A stretch of 64,000 nucleotides of DNA from CAMCXE01 sp046347475. Its GTDB lineage: Bacteria; Pseudomonadota; Gammaproteobacteria; Pseudomonadales; Cellvibrionaceae. The DNA lies in contig JAXMGD010000001.1 in assembly GCA_046347475.1 (NCBI GenBank), forward strand, positions 682,001-746,000, read 5' to 3'. Each line of letters starts with the position of its first letter. The first letter of the stretch is position 1. Under the pieces are notes generated by a model. The model saw nothing but the letters and a program-made list of their open reading frames with translations. It was not told where the DNA came from and searched no databases. The translations under genes were made by a program, and so were the position numbers. Positions 35,076 through 43,808 of the stretch are shown here, one piece after another.

Positions 35076-36047
35076 TTAAAAAATAGGCAGGCCGCTGGCG
35101 GTGCTGGTGGGGACAGCGCGGCGCGAATCCCAATGCTCATCAATTTTGGTTGAAAGCAGGCGGTAAAAATCGTAAAACGCATAGGGCTTGCCGTCGAGTG
35201 TGCCTTCGGCTAAGACAAATACGGTATTTTCTTTACTGTCGGCAATCGTGTGGTGAATTTTGCTGTAACGAATTTTGCTGGTGCTAAGCAGCCTTGAAAA
35301 GGCTGAATAACTCGATTCGCCACTGCGGTATATGCGCGCCCTAGCATCAAAATAAGTATTAATAATGTCGCTGGAATTCGTGAATAAACCCAGTGTATAC
35401 AGTTCATTTATTAGCTCCAATTTGAGCGGGCCATTATGGTCTCCACTATCGTTGGTGCTGATAAAATCACGGGCGGCTTGATTTGAGTCTGAATCCCAGT
35501 GTTCAATAATTTTATTTTCCTTCACTCGGAACATGTCAACGATCACGCCGGTTTGGCTGTATTTACCCACCACCGCGACCAAATCACACTCTGCAAAAGC
35601 TCCCAAAATTTCATAATTAAAACTTGCCGACGCAACGAGCGATGTCATGATGGATGAAAACGCCGCTACGCCGCTTTTGGCAATTGGGTTGTGTTGTAAA
35701 TAAGGCTCGGCCCAGTATTTATTAATGGCGGCGGGTTTTTTCTGAATAAATAATTCGCTGAGCGCTGCTTTAACTGTGGCTTTATTTTGCTCTGCTTGTG
35801 ACTCGCTGCAGCGGGCGACGGCCTGGCCTGAGCTGGATGAACTTGACGAACTAGAACTGGATGAGCTTGAGCTAGAGGATGATGAACTGCTGGAGCTGGA
35901 CGAGCTGCTGGCAATTTTGCCGGAGCTGGAGCTGCTGGATGCAGGTTTGCCAGAGCTTGAGCTTGAACTGCTGGATGAGGTGCCCACTGGGCCGCTACAG
36001 GCCAGTAAAAAACTGCTAAAACCAATTAATAGCATTGAACGCATCAT
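35076..36047 (-). CDS. Poly-Ser lipoprotein with two NTF2/SnoaL-like domains
   Basis: The 323-residue protein has a lipoprotein signal (FLLACSG) and a serine linker broken by GKPA and GKIA at about 24-75. Two domains of about 115 residues follow. The first (AEQNKATVKAALSELF...YLQHNPIAKSG...VDMFRVKENKIIEHWDS) clearly resembles SnoaL-like proteins. The second (LINELYTLGLF...YDFYRLLSTKIDEHWDS) ends with the same EHWDS motif and is a diverged copy. NTF2-like folds can be enzymes or binding domains, and no activity can be assigned. AGGAG lies six bases before the first ATG. It is probably transcribed alone. Confidence 0.8.
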   Translation of the reverse strand: MMRSMLLIGFSSFLLACSGPVGTSSSSSSSSSGKPASSSSSSGKIASSSSSSSSSSSSSSSSSSSSSSSSSSSGQAVARCSESQAEQNKATVKAALSELFIQKKPAAINKYWAEPYLQHNPIAKSGVAAFSSIMTSLVASASFNYEILGAFAECDLVAVVGKYSQTGVIVDMFRVKENKIIEHWDSDSNQAARDFISTNDSGDHNGPLKLELINELYTLGLFTNSSDIINTYFDARARIYRSGESSYSAFSRLLSTSKIRYSKIHHTIADSKENTVFVLAEGTLDGKPYAFYDFYRLLSTKIDEHWDSRRAVPTSTASGLPIF

Positions 36048-36260
36048 GACGATCTCCTGAGGTTTATTTAAACGACTCTTTGCAGATTGTGTAAGGCCAT
36101 ATTGGCTGTATCCCTATTGATACCTAAATACAGCCGAGTGTCGAGCGATCATCGCACAATAGGCCAATGCGTATGTGATGGGGCTGGCAGATTTAATAAG
36201 GCCTACATCATGTACTGCCGATGTGTGAAATTTTCAGCAAATTAATGGGGGGTAGGAAGG

Positions 36261-36416
36261 CAATGTCATTCACTTAACCGAAACTGCAGGGGGTAGCCCT
36301 GTGGCAGCCCAATTTTGGCTCTCAAAACATATCAGTGCCCGCAGAGGTTTGGGCACCCACAAGGGGCGTCCCTTCGGGAGATTTCTATTCTGAAATTTTT
36401 TAACTTAATGACATTG
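36261..36416. mobile_element. Family A MITE-like element, copy 2 (156 bp)
   Basis: The ends CAATGTCATTCACTTAACC and TTAACTTAATGACATTG are inverted copies. The flanks GGTAGGAAGG and GTGAGGAAGG match at eight of ten positions, as expected for an old target duplication. The right half (GCAGAGG, CACCCACAAGGGGCG, AGATTTCTATTC) matches copy 3 closely. Confidence 0.85.
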
Positions 36417-36580
36417 GTGAGGAAGGTTAACGGATTTGTGGGGGCTGATTGCAACACGATTATTAATGTTCCCCTGCGACTCACAAAGCTGAAGTTAGTA
36501 ATTGGTTTGGTCATAAAACAATTATCGGGCTTGGCTTTGCTAACCGCTTACCCATGCATTTAAAGCCTGTCAGCACATAT

Positions 36581-36612
36581 AAAAAAACCCGAAGGTGTCT
36601 TCGGGTTTTTTG
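36581..36612. terminator. Bidirectional terminator downstream of fpr
   Basis: AACCCGAAG pairs with CTTCGGGTT around a GTGT loop, with an A-run on one side and a T-run on the other. It ends fpr on the minus strand. Confidence 0.9.
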
Positions 36613-36638
36613 TTGTACCGCTAAAAAGTGAGCTGCAA

Positions 36639-37415
36639 TTATTGCTCGACGAACGCGCGCTCCACTACATAGTGGCCGGGGTCGCTGCCGCGCACTTCTT
36701 TAAAACCACCTTCATTTAAAATCGCGCAGAAGTCTTTAAGCATGCTGGGGCTGCCGCAAATCATAAAGCGGTCGTTCTCCAGGCTGATGGGCGGTAGGCC
36801 TAAATCGGCGGTTAATTTGCCGGTTTTTAATAGGTCCGTCAGGCGGCCTTGGTTGCGGAAGGGCTCGCGGGTCACGGTGGGGTAATACAATAATTTCTCG
36901 CGTACTTCTTCACCGAAGAATTCATTGTGGGGCAGTTCTTCAGTGATGAATTGCTCGTACGCTAATTCGCTACAGATGCGCACACCGTGGGTCAAAATTA
37001 CTTTGTCAAATTGCGCATAAACTTCTGGGTCTTTAATAATGCTCATAAAGGGCGCAAGACCGGTGCCTGTGGCTAATAACCAAAGATTTTTGCCAGGCAT
37101 CAAAAAATCGGTGGTGAGGGTGCCGGTGGTTTTCGGGTTGATGAGGATTTCATCGCCGGGCTGAATTTTTTGCAATTGAGAGGTGAGTGGGCCGTCTTGC
37201 ACCTTGATACTAAAGAACTCCAGGTTCTCTTCATAATTGGCGCTGGCGATGGAGTAGGCGCGCATCAAGGGTTTGCCGCTGGGCTGCTCAAGGCCAATCA
37301 TACAAAAGTGGCCGTTGCGAAAGCGCAGGCCGGGGTCCCGGGTGGTGGTAAAGCTAAATAGAGTGTCGTTCCAATGGTGTACGGTGAGTACACGGGCTTT
37401 TAGTAAGTTGCTCAT
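36639..37415 (-). CDS. fpr: Ferredoxin/flavodoxin-NADP reductase
   Basis: Fpr transfers electrons between NADP(H) and ferredoxin or flavodoxin and supports oxidative-stress defence. The 258 residues show the FAD-binding motif RAYSIAS, then LLATGTGLAPFMSII and MICGSPSML of the NADP domain. The C-terminal ending is ERAFVEQ. Length and motifs match the bacterial class of about 258 residues found in pseudomonads. It is divergent from a LysR-type gene across 125 bases, the same arrangement as fprA/finR in Pseudomonas, where FinR activates fprA in response to superoxide. Confidence 0.95.
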   Translation of the reverse strand: MSNLLKARVLTVHHWNDTLFSFTTTRDPGLRFRNGHFCMIGLEQPSGKPLMRAYSIASANYEENLEFFSIKVQDGPLTSQLQKIQPGDEILINPKTTGTLTTDFLMPGKNLWLLATGTGLAPFMSIIKDPEVYAQFDKVILTHGVRICSELAYEQFITEELPHNEFFGEEVREKLLYYPTVTREPFRNQGRLTDLLKTGKLTADLGLPPISLENDRFMICGSPSMLKDFCAILNEGGFKEVRGSDPGHYVVERAFVEQ

Positions 37416-37540
37416 GGGGGGTACCTAGGTCAATCAAATGCAGATGCTGCGGGATGGGCGCGCGTTTGCATAAATAATACCCGTTTACTAGCATAGCGGT
37501 AAATCAACTTATACCTATAACCTTAATCGGAAATTCAGAT

Positions 37541-38422
37541 ATGCGTTTTACCCTGCGCCAGATTGAGGTGTTCCTGGCCATTGCTCACTTTGAGAACGTC
37601 TCCCGGGCGGCGCATTTTTTGGCTATGTCCCAGTCGGCCTGTTCGGGCGCCTTGATTGATTTGGAGCGCCAATACGCCACGCCGCTGTTCGACCGCTTGG
37701 GCAAGCGCTTGCAATTAAATGATCGGGGCCGGTCGTTGCGGCCCAAAGCCCAGGCATTACTTGAGCAGGCAAAGAGTTTTGAGGGCGATTTGCAGCAGCA
37801 ACAGGATGTGGGCCAGCTCAAACTTGGCGCCACCCTGACCATCGGTAATTATTTAGCAGTGCCCATGATGAAAGACTTTATGGCGCAGGCCCCAGGCGCT
37901 AGGGTGAGTTTGCATGTGGCCAATACTCAGGCCATTGTGCAGGGGCTGCTGAATTATGATTACGATGTGGGTTTAATTGAGGGCGATATTAATCATCGGG
38001 ATTTAATTTTATTGCCCTGGCGCAGCGATGAATTAGTTTGTTTCGCCGCCGCTTCACACCCTTTGGCGGGGCGCACCGGGGTGAGCGATGAGGATTTAAT
38101 TCAGGCCCCTTGGATTTTACGTGAGCAGGGCTCAGGCACCCGCCAGGCATTTGAGCGCGCCATGCAAGGCCTGCTGCCACAATTAAATATCATGTTGGAA
38201 TTGGAACACACCGAAGCGATAAAACGGGCAGTGGAGGCGGGTATGGGTATCGCCTGTCTATCGCGAATTTCCCTCGCTGATGCGTTTGCACGCGGAAGCA
38301 TAGCGCCGATTGCTGTGCCCCAGCGGGACTTTTCCCGTCGATTTTATGTGGCCCTGCATAAACACAAATATACCAGCCCCAGTGTGTTGCAGTGGTTGCA
38401 GCTGTGTGGATTGTCGATTTAA
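37541..38422 (+). CDS. finR: LysR-type regulator, FinR-like
   Basis: The 293 residues contain an N-terminal helix-turn-helix (MRFTLRQIEVFLAIAHFENVSRAA at the start, then SQSACSGALIDLE). A periplasmic-binding-like effector domain follows from about residue 90. The symbol rests on its position, divergent from fpr, as for finR in Pseudomonas. There FinR senses redox stress and drives fprA. The shared 125-base region should hold its binding site, although I could not single out the T-N11-A box with confidence. Confidence 0.8.
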   Translation: MRFTLRQIEVFLAIAHFENVSRAAHFLAMSQSACSGALIDLERQYATPLFDRLGKRLQLNDRGRSLRPKAQALLEQAKSFEGDLQQQQDVGQLKLGATLTIGNYLAVPMMKDFMAQAPGARVSLHVANTQAIVQGLLNYDYDVGLIEGDINHRDLILLPWRSDELVCFAAASHPLAGRTGVSDEDLIQAPWILREQGSGTRQAFERAMQGLLPQLNIMLELEHTEAIKRAVEAGMGIACLSRISLADAFARGSIAPIAVPQRDFSRRFYVALHKHKYTSPSVLQWLQLCGLSI

Positions 38423-38481
38423 GGGCTCCAGCGTCGTTCTCGATTTCATTCCCGATGAAATTCTACCTCCCCCATCCAGGA

Positions 38482-38637
38482 CAATGTTATTGAGTTAAGG
38501 GGTTGTGTAGGGGCGACCCTTGTGGTCGCTCAATGTTGGTCGCCCAATAATATCAGTAGCCGCAGAGGGTTGGTCGCCCACAAGGGGCGCCCCTACGGCA
38601 GATTTCTATTCAGAATATTCTTAACTTAATCACATTG
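38482..38637. mobile_element. Family A MITE-like element, copy 3 (156 bp)
   Basis: The ends CAATGTTATTGAGTTAAGG and TTAACTTAATCACATTG are inverted copies. The flanks are CCATCCAGGA and CCATCCATGG, an apparent target duplication with eight of ten positions matching. The interior carries inverted GTAGGGGCGACC/GGGCGCCCCTAC arms. Confidence 0.85.
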
Positions 38638-38668
38638 CCATCCATGGAGGCATCCTACATCCCTGCAG

Positions 38669-38725
38669 TCGTTCGCACGAAAATACCTCGGGATTATTAC
38701 GAAAATTGAATTCCCGGAGGCGCCC
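38669..38725. repeat. Family C palindromic element, partial copy
   Basis: CGCACGAAAATACCTCGGGA and GAATTCCCGGAGGCGCCC match the right half of the full copy at 34933-35072. The left half is missing or replaced by unrelated sequence. Confidence 0.75.
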
Positions 38726-38881
38726 TTAATTTTTCAGCGCGTATTGTTGAGGCTTAATATTTGAAGTGGTGCTGAGCGAATTTATTTGGCTAAACAGTGC
38801 CAAGCGACACGCACTCTTCGACTGGCTCGGGGGGAACGGAGTTGGATTGAAATATTCGTTCGTGGTGAGCTTGTTGAACCA

Positions 38882-39020
38882 CTTGCTAGCGGTACGAAAG
38901 TAAAGAATACACAGCGTTGCAGACCGTCAAAAAGAGGGATCTTTTTGACGAGCCTACTTAGGATGTATTCACGGCGTGTCTGAAATGCTGTGTATTCTTT
39001 ACACTCAGCTAGGTAGTAAG
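38882..39020 (-). repeat. Family B palindromic element, copy 4 (reverse orientation)
   Basis: It reads, on the minus strand, TTTCAGACACGCCGTGAATA, the CGTCAAAAAGATCCCTCTTT hairpin and GTGTATTCTTTAC. The left and right ends both carry AAGAATACACAGC, so the inverted arms are very well kept. Confidence 0.88.
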
Positions 39021-39083
39021 AAAAGCGTTGCTTTTTAAGCACGCCGAATAGTTAAAAATCAACAGCAATGTTGCGAGTTAATC

Positions 39084-39121
39084 ACAGCCGCCTAAGCAAC
39101 ACAGTGTTTTTAGGCGGCTGT
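39084..39121 (-). terminator. Hairpin just downstream of hypX
   Basis: ACAGCCGCCTAA (39084-39095) pairs with TTAGGCGGCTGT (39110-39121). It has no long T-run, so termination efficiency is uncertain. Confidence 0.6.
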
Positions 39122-39126
39122 AGGCC

Positions 39127-40839
39127 TTAAGAGTGGCTTAGCTCAAGCTGGGCGATGCAGCTTGAATCAACCCAGCAGGGCTTTTTAGGCGGTTGTTTGT
39201 AGACAAAATTGCGTCGCGCCTCGTGGTAATAACTGTTGGGATTATCAAAAATAGCGCGCATTTTGGCTAATTCTTCCTGCCGATAATCCTCAAGTGTTTT
39301 TTTCGCTTCGTCTTTTTGGCGGTTGTCGATTTTGTGGCGCAACAGAGCGGTGTGTATTTCGGGGGCAGCCAGGCTCTGGGCAAAGCGTTCCAATTGATTG
39401 TGATAGCTGTGCCAATCTTCTTGGAATAATTCATCCACCAGGTGCATATCCAGCGCTTCAGCCATCAACATAGGCCGACACTGTTGGGTAATGGCTGCGG
39501 CTAATTCGCCGCCGACACGTTTGGGCAGTAGGTAGGTCCAGTATTCAGAGCCAAATAAACCCATATTTTGGTAGTGTGGATTAAGTACTACACCTTCGCG
39601 GCCAATTATTTTGTCGCAGGCTAGAGCTACAATCGCGCCGCCAGCGCCGGCATTATTGCGCAGGGCCGCTAAAAATATTTGGTTGGGGCTGTGGATGATT
39701 TCTTTTACTACATCGTCGATTGCGTTGATATTCAGCCAAGATTCCAAGGCTGGGTCGGCTGCGGCCTCAATGGTATTTAAATGAATACCATTGCTGAAAA
39801 AATTCTCGCCGCCCATTAATACCACTACTTTACTGGGGCCTGTTTTTACTTCTTTTAAGCAGGCAACCAGGCGCTGGCACTGTTCTGTGCTGGCAGCGCC
39901 GTTGTAAAAATCAAAATACACGTAGGCTATCGTGTCTTGAATGTCTACCCTGATATCCTGGTAAATACCCTGTGCGCCAGCTGTATTTAACGCGGCAATT
40001 TTGTGGCTGCTGAAAATATGTTTAGCCAGGTATTCAGCGGGTAATTTAATGGGGGCAAGGCCTGGAATGGCTTTGGTTTTTGCTTGGCGAATCCAGATGG
40101 CGCCATCGATGGTGGCTTTGCACAGGGCGCCGTGTTTTATCGCAATAATTTCGCCGGGTGTGCCGGTGAGTTTGGGTTCCAGCTGGGCGCCAAAAATATG
40201 CGCGGGCACGCCTTCAATATCATCCAAAACACCGGGTGTGGTATCGGCCGCATTTATTTTCGCCACTATTACCGCGCTGGATTCTTGTTGCCAATTAATG
40301 GCGCGGTCCGTTTGTTTCATGGTGGCCATTAAGCGGCCGCGCACTGCGGGATTATTGTAATCCAGTGGGCGAGGTTGAAACTCAGGATTGGCAAAATCAC
40401 TAACCGCTTTTTTAATCATGTTCACCGCGGCGCTGCTGACTTCTCTTTTGTACACCGAGGTTTTACTGGCGCTGCGCAGGGGGAAATTTGTGGTACCCCA
40501 AATGGCACCGGCATCCATTTCAGCATCCGCCTGGAGCAGGGTAACACCCCATTCCTCGCTTTGGCTTTGGATGGCCCAATCAAGGGAGCTTGCGCCCCGG
40601 TCACCTTCAATACCGGGGTGCACAATTAAGCAGCGGTGGCTCTGCCAAATATCATCTGGGATACGGTGAGTTAAGAAGGGGCAAATAATAAGTTCCGGCT
40701 GAAATAAAGCCAGTTGTTGGCGCAGTACTGGCTCGTCCATGCCGTAATGTTGGTCGACTTGATGGCCCATTAGGATGAGTTCACGCAGAACACGCTGACA
40801 CAATCCGCTAAATGCAGAGCCGAGAATAAGTATTTTCAT
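39127..40839 (-). CDS. hypX: HypX/HoxX-like hydrogenase maturation protein
   Basis: HypX makes the carbon monoxide ligand of [NiFe]-hydrogenases from formyl-tetrahydrofolate under aerobic conditions. The 570 residues have the expected two parts. A formyltransferase-like half (about 1-270) includes CLIVHPGIEGDRGASSLDWAI. An enoyl-CoA hydratase-like half (about 290-540) includes LMGGENFFSNGIHLN and NNAGAGGAIVALACDKI. The length matches the family. No hydrogenase or other hyp genes are in the window, so it stands alone here. Its partners may be elsewhere, or it may use formyl groups for another purpose. Confidence 0.9.
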   Translation of the reverse strand: MKILILGSAFSGLCQRVLRELILMGHQVDQHYGMDEPVLRQQLALFQPELIICPFLTHRIPDDIWQSHRCLIVHPGIEGDRGASSLDWAIQSQSEEWGVTLLQADAEMDAGAIWGTTNFPLRSASKTSVYKREVSSAAVNMIKKAVSDFANPEFQPRPLDYNNPAVRGRLMATMKQTDRAINWQQESSAVIVAKINAADTTPGVLDDIEGVPAHIFGAQLEPKLTGTPGEIIAIKHGALCKATIDGAIWIRQAKTKAIPGLAPIKLPAEYLAKHIFSSHKIAALNTAGAQGIYQDIRVDIQDTIAYVYFDFYNGAASTEQCQRLVACLKEVKTGPSKVVVLMGGENFFSNGIHLNTIEAAADPALESWLNINAIDDVVKEIIHSPNQIFLAALRNNAGAGGAIVALACDKIIGREGVVLNPHYQNMGLFGSEYWTYLLPKRVGGELAAAITQQCRPMLMAEALDMHLVDELFQEDWHSYHNQLERFAQSLAAPEIHTALLRHKIDNRQKDEAKKTLEDYRQEELAKMRAIFDNPNSYYHEARRNFVYKQPPKKPCWVDSSCIAQLELSHS

Positions 40840-41543
40840 GGGGTATCCTTAGATTCATCGATAGAAGAAATGCCGGGTAACTAGGCTGAAGATGCCGTGT
40901 TACATTTTTATTATTTTGCAAATTAGGCGCCATGTCATGTTTTTATTGTGATGAAATTCCGTTTTTATGATCCTGGCCCCTAAAGATTGGCTCGATGAAT
41001 TTAGTTTAATTTCTGGATCTCTTGCAAGCTTTATTCGTTATTTAGTATTAAATAATGAGTTAAAAAGTGGTAATAAAGTGCATTTTAGGCAGACAAGTTG
41101 GCCGTCATTTTGCCTTATGGGGTAATTGTCTGAATTATTTGCAGGGGCGAGGCGTTGTTGGAGGCTGATGCGGACATGCCTGAGTCATTTTGCCGGTGAG
41201 TAATTAACAGGCTTTAAGATGGGGTTAGAGGCGCTTTGGAATTGATTAGCGGCTCCTTACTACCTAGGCACCAGCAATGAATACACATCATGTCAGACAC
41301 GCCGTGGATACATCCTTGTAGGCTCGTCAAAAAGATCCCTCTTTTTGACGGTCTGTAATTCATTACTTCCTTACGGCTAGTAAGTTAAGAGCATTTTAGG
41401 AGCGCTCATAGTGGGGGCTATTTAGAAAACTTTTAATTTATTGGTTTGCCTGGGGTGGGTTACCCTTCCTCTTTATAGCAGAAGGGTTAGCAGGCTAAAT
41501 ACTGTGTTGCGCTGTTAAGGGTGTGCTGCTGAGGAGAAGGCGG
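40840..41543. other. Intergenic region upstream of hypX with one family B element
   Basis: These 704 bases contain family B copy 5 (41256-41386) and the upstream region of hypX. I see no gene or clear terminator. Confidence 0.5.
41256..41386 (+). repeat. Family B palindromic element, copy 5
   Basis: It starts CTTACTACCTAGGCACCAGC and ends TTACGGCTAGTAAG, so the outermost bases CTTACTA are inverted. The CGTCAAAAAG/CTTTTTGACG hairpin is perfect. Confidence 0.88.
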
Positions 41544-42311
41544 CTAGGGTGTTGGCACCACTTCGTCGTCTTCAGCTTCCAAGGCTTCATACATTTTGCG
41601 GTTGAGCTGGCTGAGGGCGGCGATCAGGCTTAGCACCAGAAGCAGCATACTGAAGCAGAAAATCATCAGGCCCATTTGCATGGGTTTAATGCCTTCTAAC
41701 TGGGCGAGGGTGTCAGGGTCGTGGGTCATGATCATGCCGTACATACCCGTGTAGTGCATGCCGCACACCGCAATTCCCATCACCACGCTGGCACCGATCA
41801 ATTGCATCTGTCCCTCAAGGTTAAACGCCAGCCACAGAGCGGCCGTGGCGGCCACAAGCGCGATAACAATCGACAGGCTGAACCAAAAGGGCTCGTAACT
41901 CATTTTGCTCATGCCGTTCATGGCGGCCATACCGGTGTAGTGCATGCTGGCGACCCCTAAGCCTGTGAGCACGCCAGCAATAATTAAGCGCCCGGTGGAT
42001 TTATGTGCGGCACCCACCACCCAAATGCCTAGCCCCACCACCACAACGGCGAGCGCTAAGGAAGCGAGGGTCAGCGGGCCGTTGTAGGAGACGGGGATGC
42101 CCATGTCGTAGGCGAGCATACCGATAAAGTGCATGGTCCAAATGGCGCCGCCGCCGAGGGCGAAGGCGGCGGCAATAATCCAGGGCAATTTAGCGGAGGA
42201 TTCGCTGGTGCGCACAGCGCGAATTAGGGTGAGCGCCACGAAGGAGCCGAACACGGACACAAAAAACGATAAGGCCACGAGGAACAAATTATAGGAAGGT
42301 TCGCTGTGCAT
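41544..42311 (-). CDS. MHYT-domain integral membrane sensor, stand-alone
   Basis: The 255-residue protein has seven predicted membrane helices and three MHYT-type motifs (MHFIGMLAYDM, MHYTGMAAMNG, MHYTGMYGMI). The family is proposed to bind copper and sense gases such as oxygen, CO or NO. No GGDEF, EAL or other output domain follows; the C-terminus is a short acidic tail. It must act through another protein. I chose the ATG at 42311 over the TTG at 42326. It is divergent from the chemosensory cluster, which is a possible partner. Confidence 0.88.
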   Translation of the reverse strand: MHSEPSYNLFLVALSFFVSVFGSFVALTLIRAVRTSESSAKLPWIIAAAFALGGGAIWTMHFIGMLAYDMGIPVSYNGPLTLASLALAVVVVGLGIWVVGAAHKSTGRLIIAGVLTGLGVASMHYTGMAAMNGMSKMSYEPFWFSLSIVIALVAATAALWLAFNLEGQMQLIGASVVMGIAVCGMHYTGMYGMIMTHDPDTLAQLEGIKPMQMGLMIFCFSMLLLVLSLIAALSQLNRKMYEALEAEDDEVVPTP

Positions 42312-42919
42312 AAAAACGCCTGGCAAGAATTGTAAAGGACGGGGTTATTAACAAATCAACCAATGGTAACACGCTGTCATTGCCCGCCTGAGCGATCCTT
42401 AATCTGTGTTCTAGATCCTGCCCTCAATCAAAGCCGCATCTGTGCAGGCCGATTTAAAACCCCTACCGCGTTAAAAGCGGCATAAAAAGCGGCTGCAGGT
42501 TTTAGCGCCTGCGCAGTGATTTATCCGCCGCCCACGTAATATAGGTAGGCTGTGCCGAAGGGGCAGGGTAAGCGAGGGCCTACTTAATCCTTTGGGCAGG
42601 CTCAGTGGGGGAGCCATGGTGCAGTGATTCGGATAGAACTTCAATAACTGTTTGAATGGTAAATAAATATTCGCGATGCGCCTATTATCTTGTAGACTTT
42701 GCCCGGCAAAAATCCCTGGCCTCAACTAGGCTGGGCGCGAAGATGGTCGGGTTAATTAATCTGTACAGAATTATCCAGCCTCAGGTGTTTTTTGCCCTGT
42801 CAGGCGTCTTTTGGCGCAGGGCCGAGTGAGGGTATTGAGTCGTAGTCTGCCATGCCGGAGGTGTGGTTTCTCTGGCACAGGGTGTACGTGCTTCACTACC
42901 ACGAAAATTTTGGTTGATC
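42312..42919. other. Divergent region between MHYT gene and chemosensory cluster
   Basis: These 608 bases probably hold promoters for both directions. I found no gene, no strong terminator and no family A or B element. Confidence 0.4.
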
Positions 42920-43804
42920 ATGTCAAATCCTGTAAAACGCAGAGTTTCCAATCCACGCACGTTTCGCGTTGGCATAGTGGGCGCCTCGGTGGAGGCCATG
43001 AGTGCTTTTGCGCGCATCTTCAGCGTCACCAAATTTCGCAACCGAATTTATGAAGCGGTGCCCTTAATGACCAACAGCCGCCGCCTGCCGGAGGATGTGG
43101 ACTTTGTTATTTTGTGCACCCTCAACCCTACTGTCCTTGCCGCCTGGGATAGGGGCCTTATCGAAGGGCCTGCCGCAAGTCGCCCCCAGGTGCGCTTAAG
43201 CCGTCGCGGCAGCACGGCCGATGAACAAACCCCGGCCGGTTATTATCTAGAATCCCCCATCAACCCCAGCCGCCTCATTAAATTGCTCGATACCTACACC
43301 ATTAAAGAGTTGAATTATCTGCCGGAATTTGAAATCGGCGGCGATACCACACGCCTGTGTGACGATGCGGTGGCGGGGCTTAAGTTATTAAATCGGCCAG
43401 AGGCCATTGCCGCTGCGCGCCGTGAGGGTTTGAATAAAGCCTTGGTGGTGGATGACAGTCTCGCTGTGCGGCGGCAATTGGAAATAGAATTTGGCCTCCT
43501 GGGGGTTGAAGTAACCTCAGTGGACACGGCGGAAGCGGCGTTGGGCGCGGCCCTTGGTTGTAAGTTTGATATGATTTTTTTAGATGTGGTGTTGCCGAGT
43601 ATGGACGGTTACGCTGCGTGTCGGCGGATTAAAAAAATCCAAGCCAATAAAAATACCCCGATTATTTTACTCACCAGTAAATCCTCCTCATTTGACCGTA
43701 TTAAAGGCGCACTGGCCGGGTGTGATACCTACCTGGTAAAGCCCATTAATCACTCCGATTTTGAGCGCATTATTAACGACCAATTTCCACAGCCGAAGGA
43801 ATAA
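42920..43804 (+). CDS. PilG-like response regulator with N-terminal pseudo-receiver domain
   Basis: The 294-residue protein has a standard receiver domain at about 170-290 (ALVVDDSLAVRRQLE) with phospho-acceptor D222 in FLDVVLPSMDG and the KP of TYLVKPIN. The first 150 residues (FRVGIVGASVEAMSAFARIF, VDFVILCTLNP) resemble a receiver but lack the acidic pocket, so they are probably a pseudo-receiver. Typical PilG proteins of about 135 residues have no such extension. It is the first gene of a cluster that continues with a PilH-like regulator four bases later. I chose the ATG at 42920; the ribosome-binding site is weak. Confidence 0.75.
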   Translation: MSNPVKRRVSNPRTFRVGIVGASVEAMSAFARIFSVTKFRNRIYEAVPLMTNSRRLPEDVDFVILCTLNPTVLAAWDRGLIEGPAASRPQVRLSRRGSTADEQTPAGYYLESPINPSRLIKLLDTYTIKELNYLPEFEIGGDTTRLCDDAVAGLKLLNRPEAIAAARREGLNKALVVDDSLAVRRQLEIEFGLLGVEVTSVDTAEAALGAALGCKFDMIFLDVVLPSMDGYAACRRIKKIQANKNTPIILLTSKSSSFDRIKGALAGCDTYLVKPINHSDFERIINDQFPQPKE

Positions 43805-43808
43805 CTCT

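Larger units (their letters stand above)
36048..36638. other. Intergenic region with family A element and terminator
   Basis: It contains family A copy 2 (36261-36416), the fpr terminator (36581-36612) and the upstream region of the NTF2-like lipoprotein gene. I see no gene. Confidence 0.6.
38423..39126. other. Intergenic region packed with three repeat types
   Basis: It holds family A copy 3 (38482-38637), a partial family C element (38669-38725), family B copy 4 (38882-39020) and a 12-bp hairpin after hypX (39084-39121). I see no gene. Confidence 0.7.

Noticed and set aside
23033..38637. CRISPR array or phage attachment sites from the repeated intergenic sequences
   Set aside because: Copies are kilobases apart, are palindromic, and have no regular spacers, cas genes or integrase; mobile-element families explain them better.
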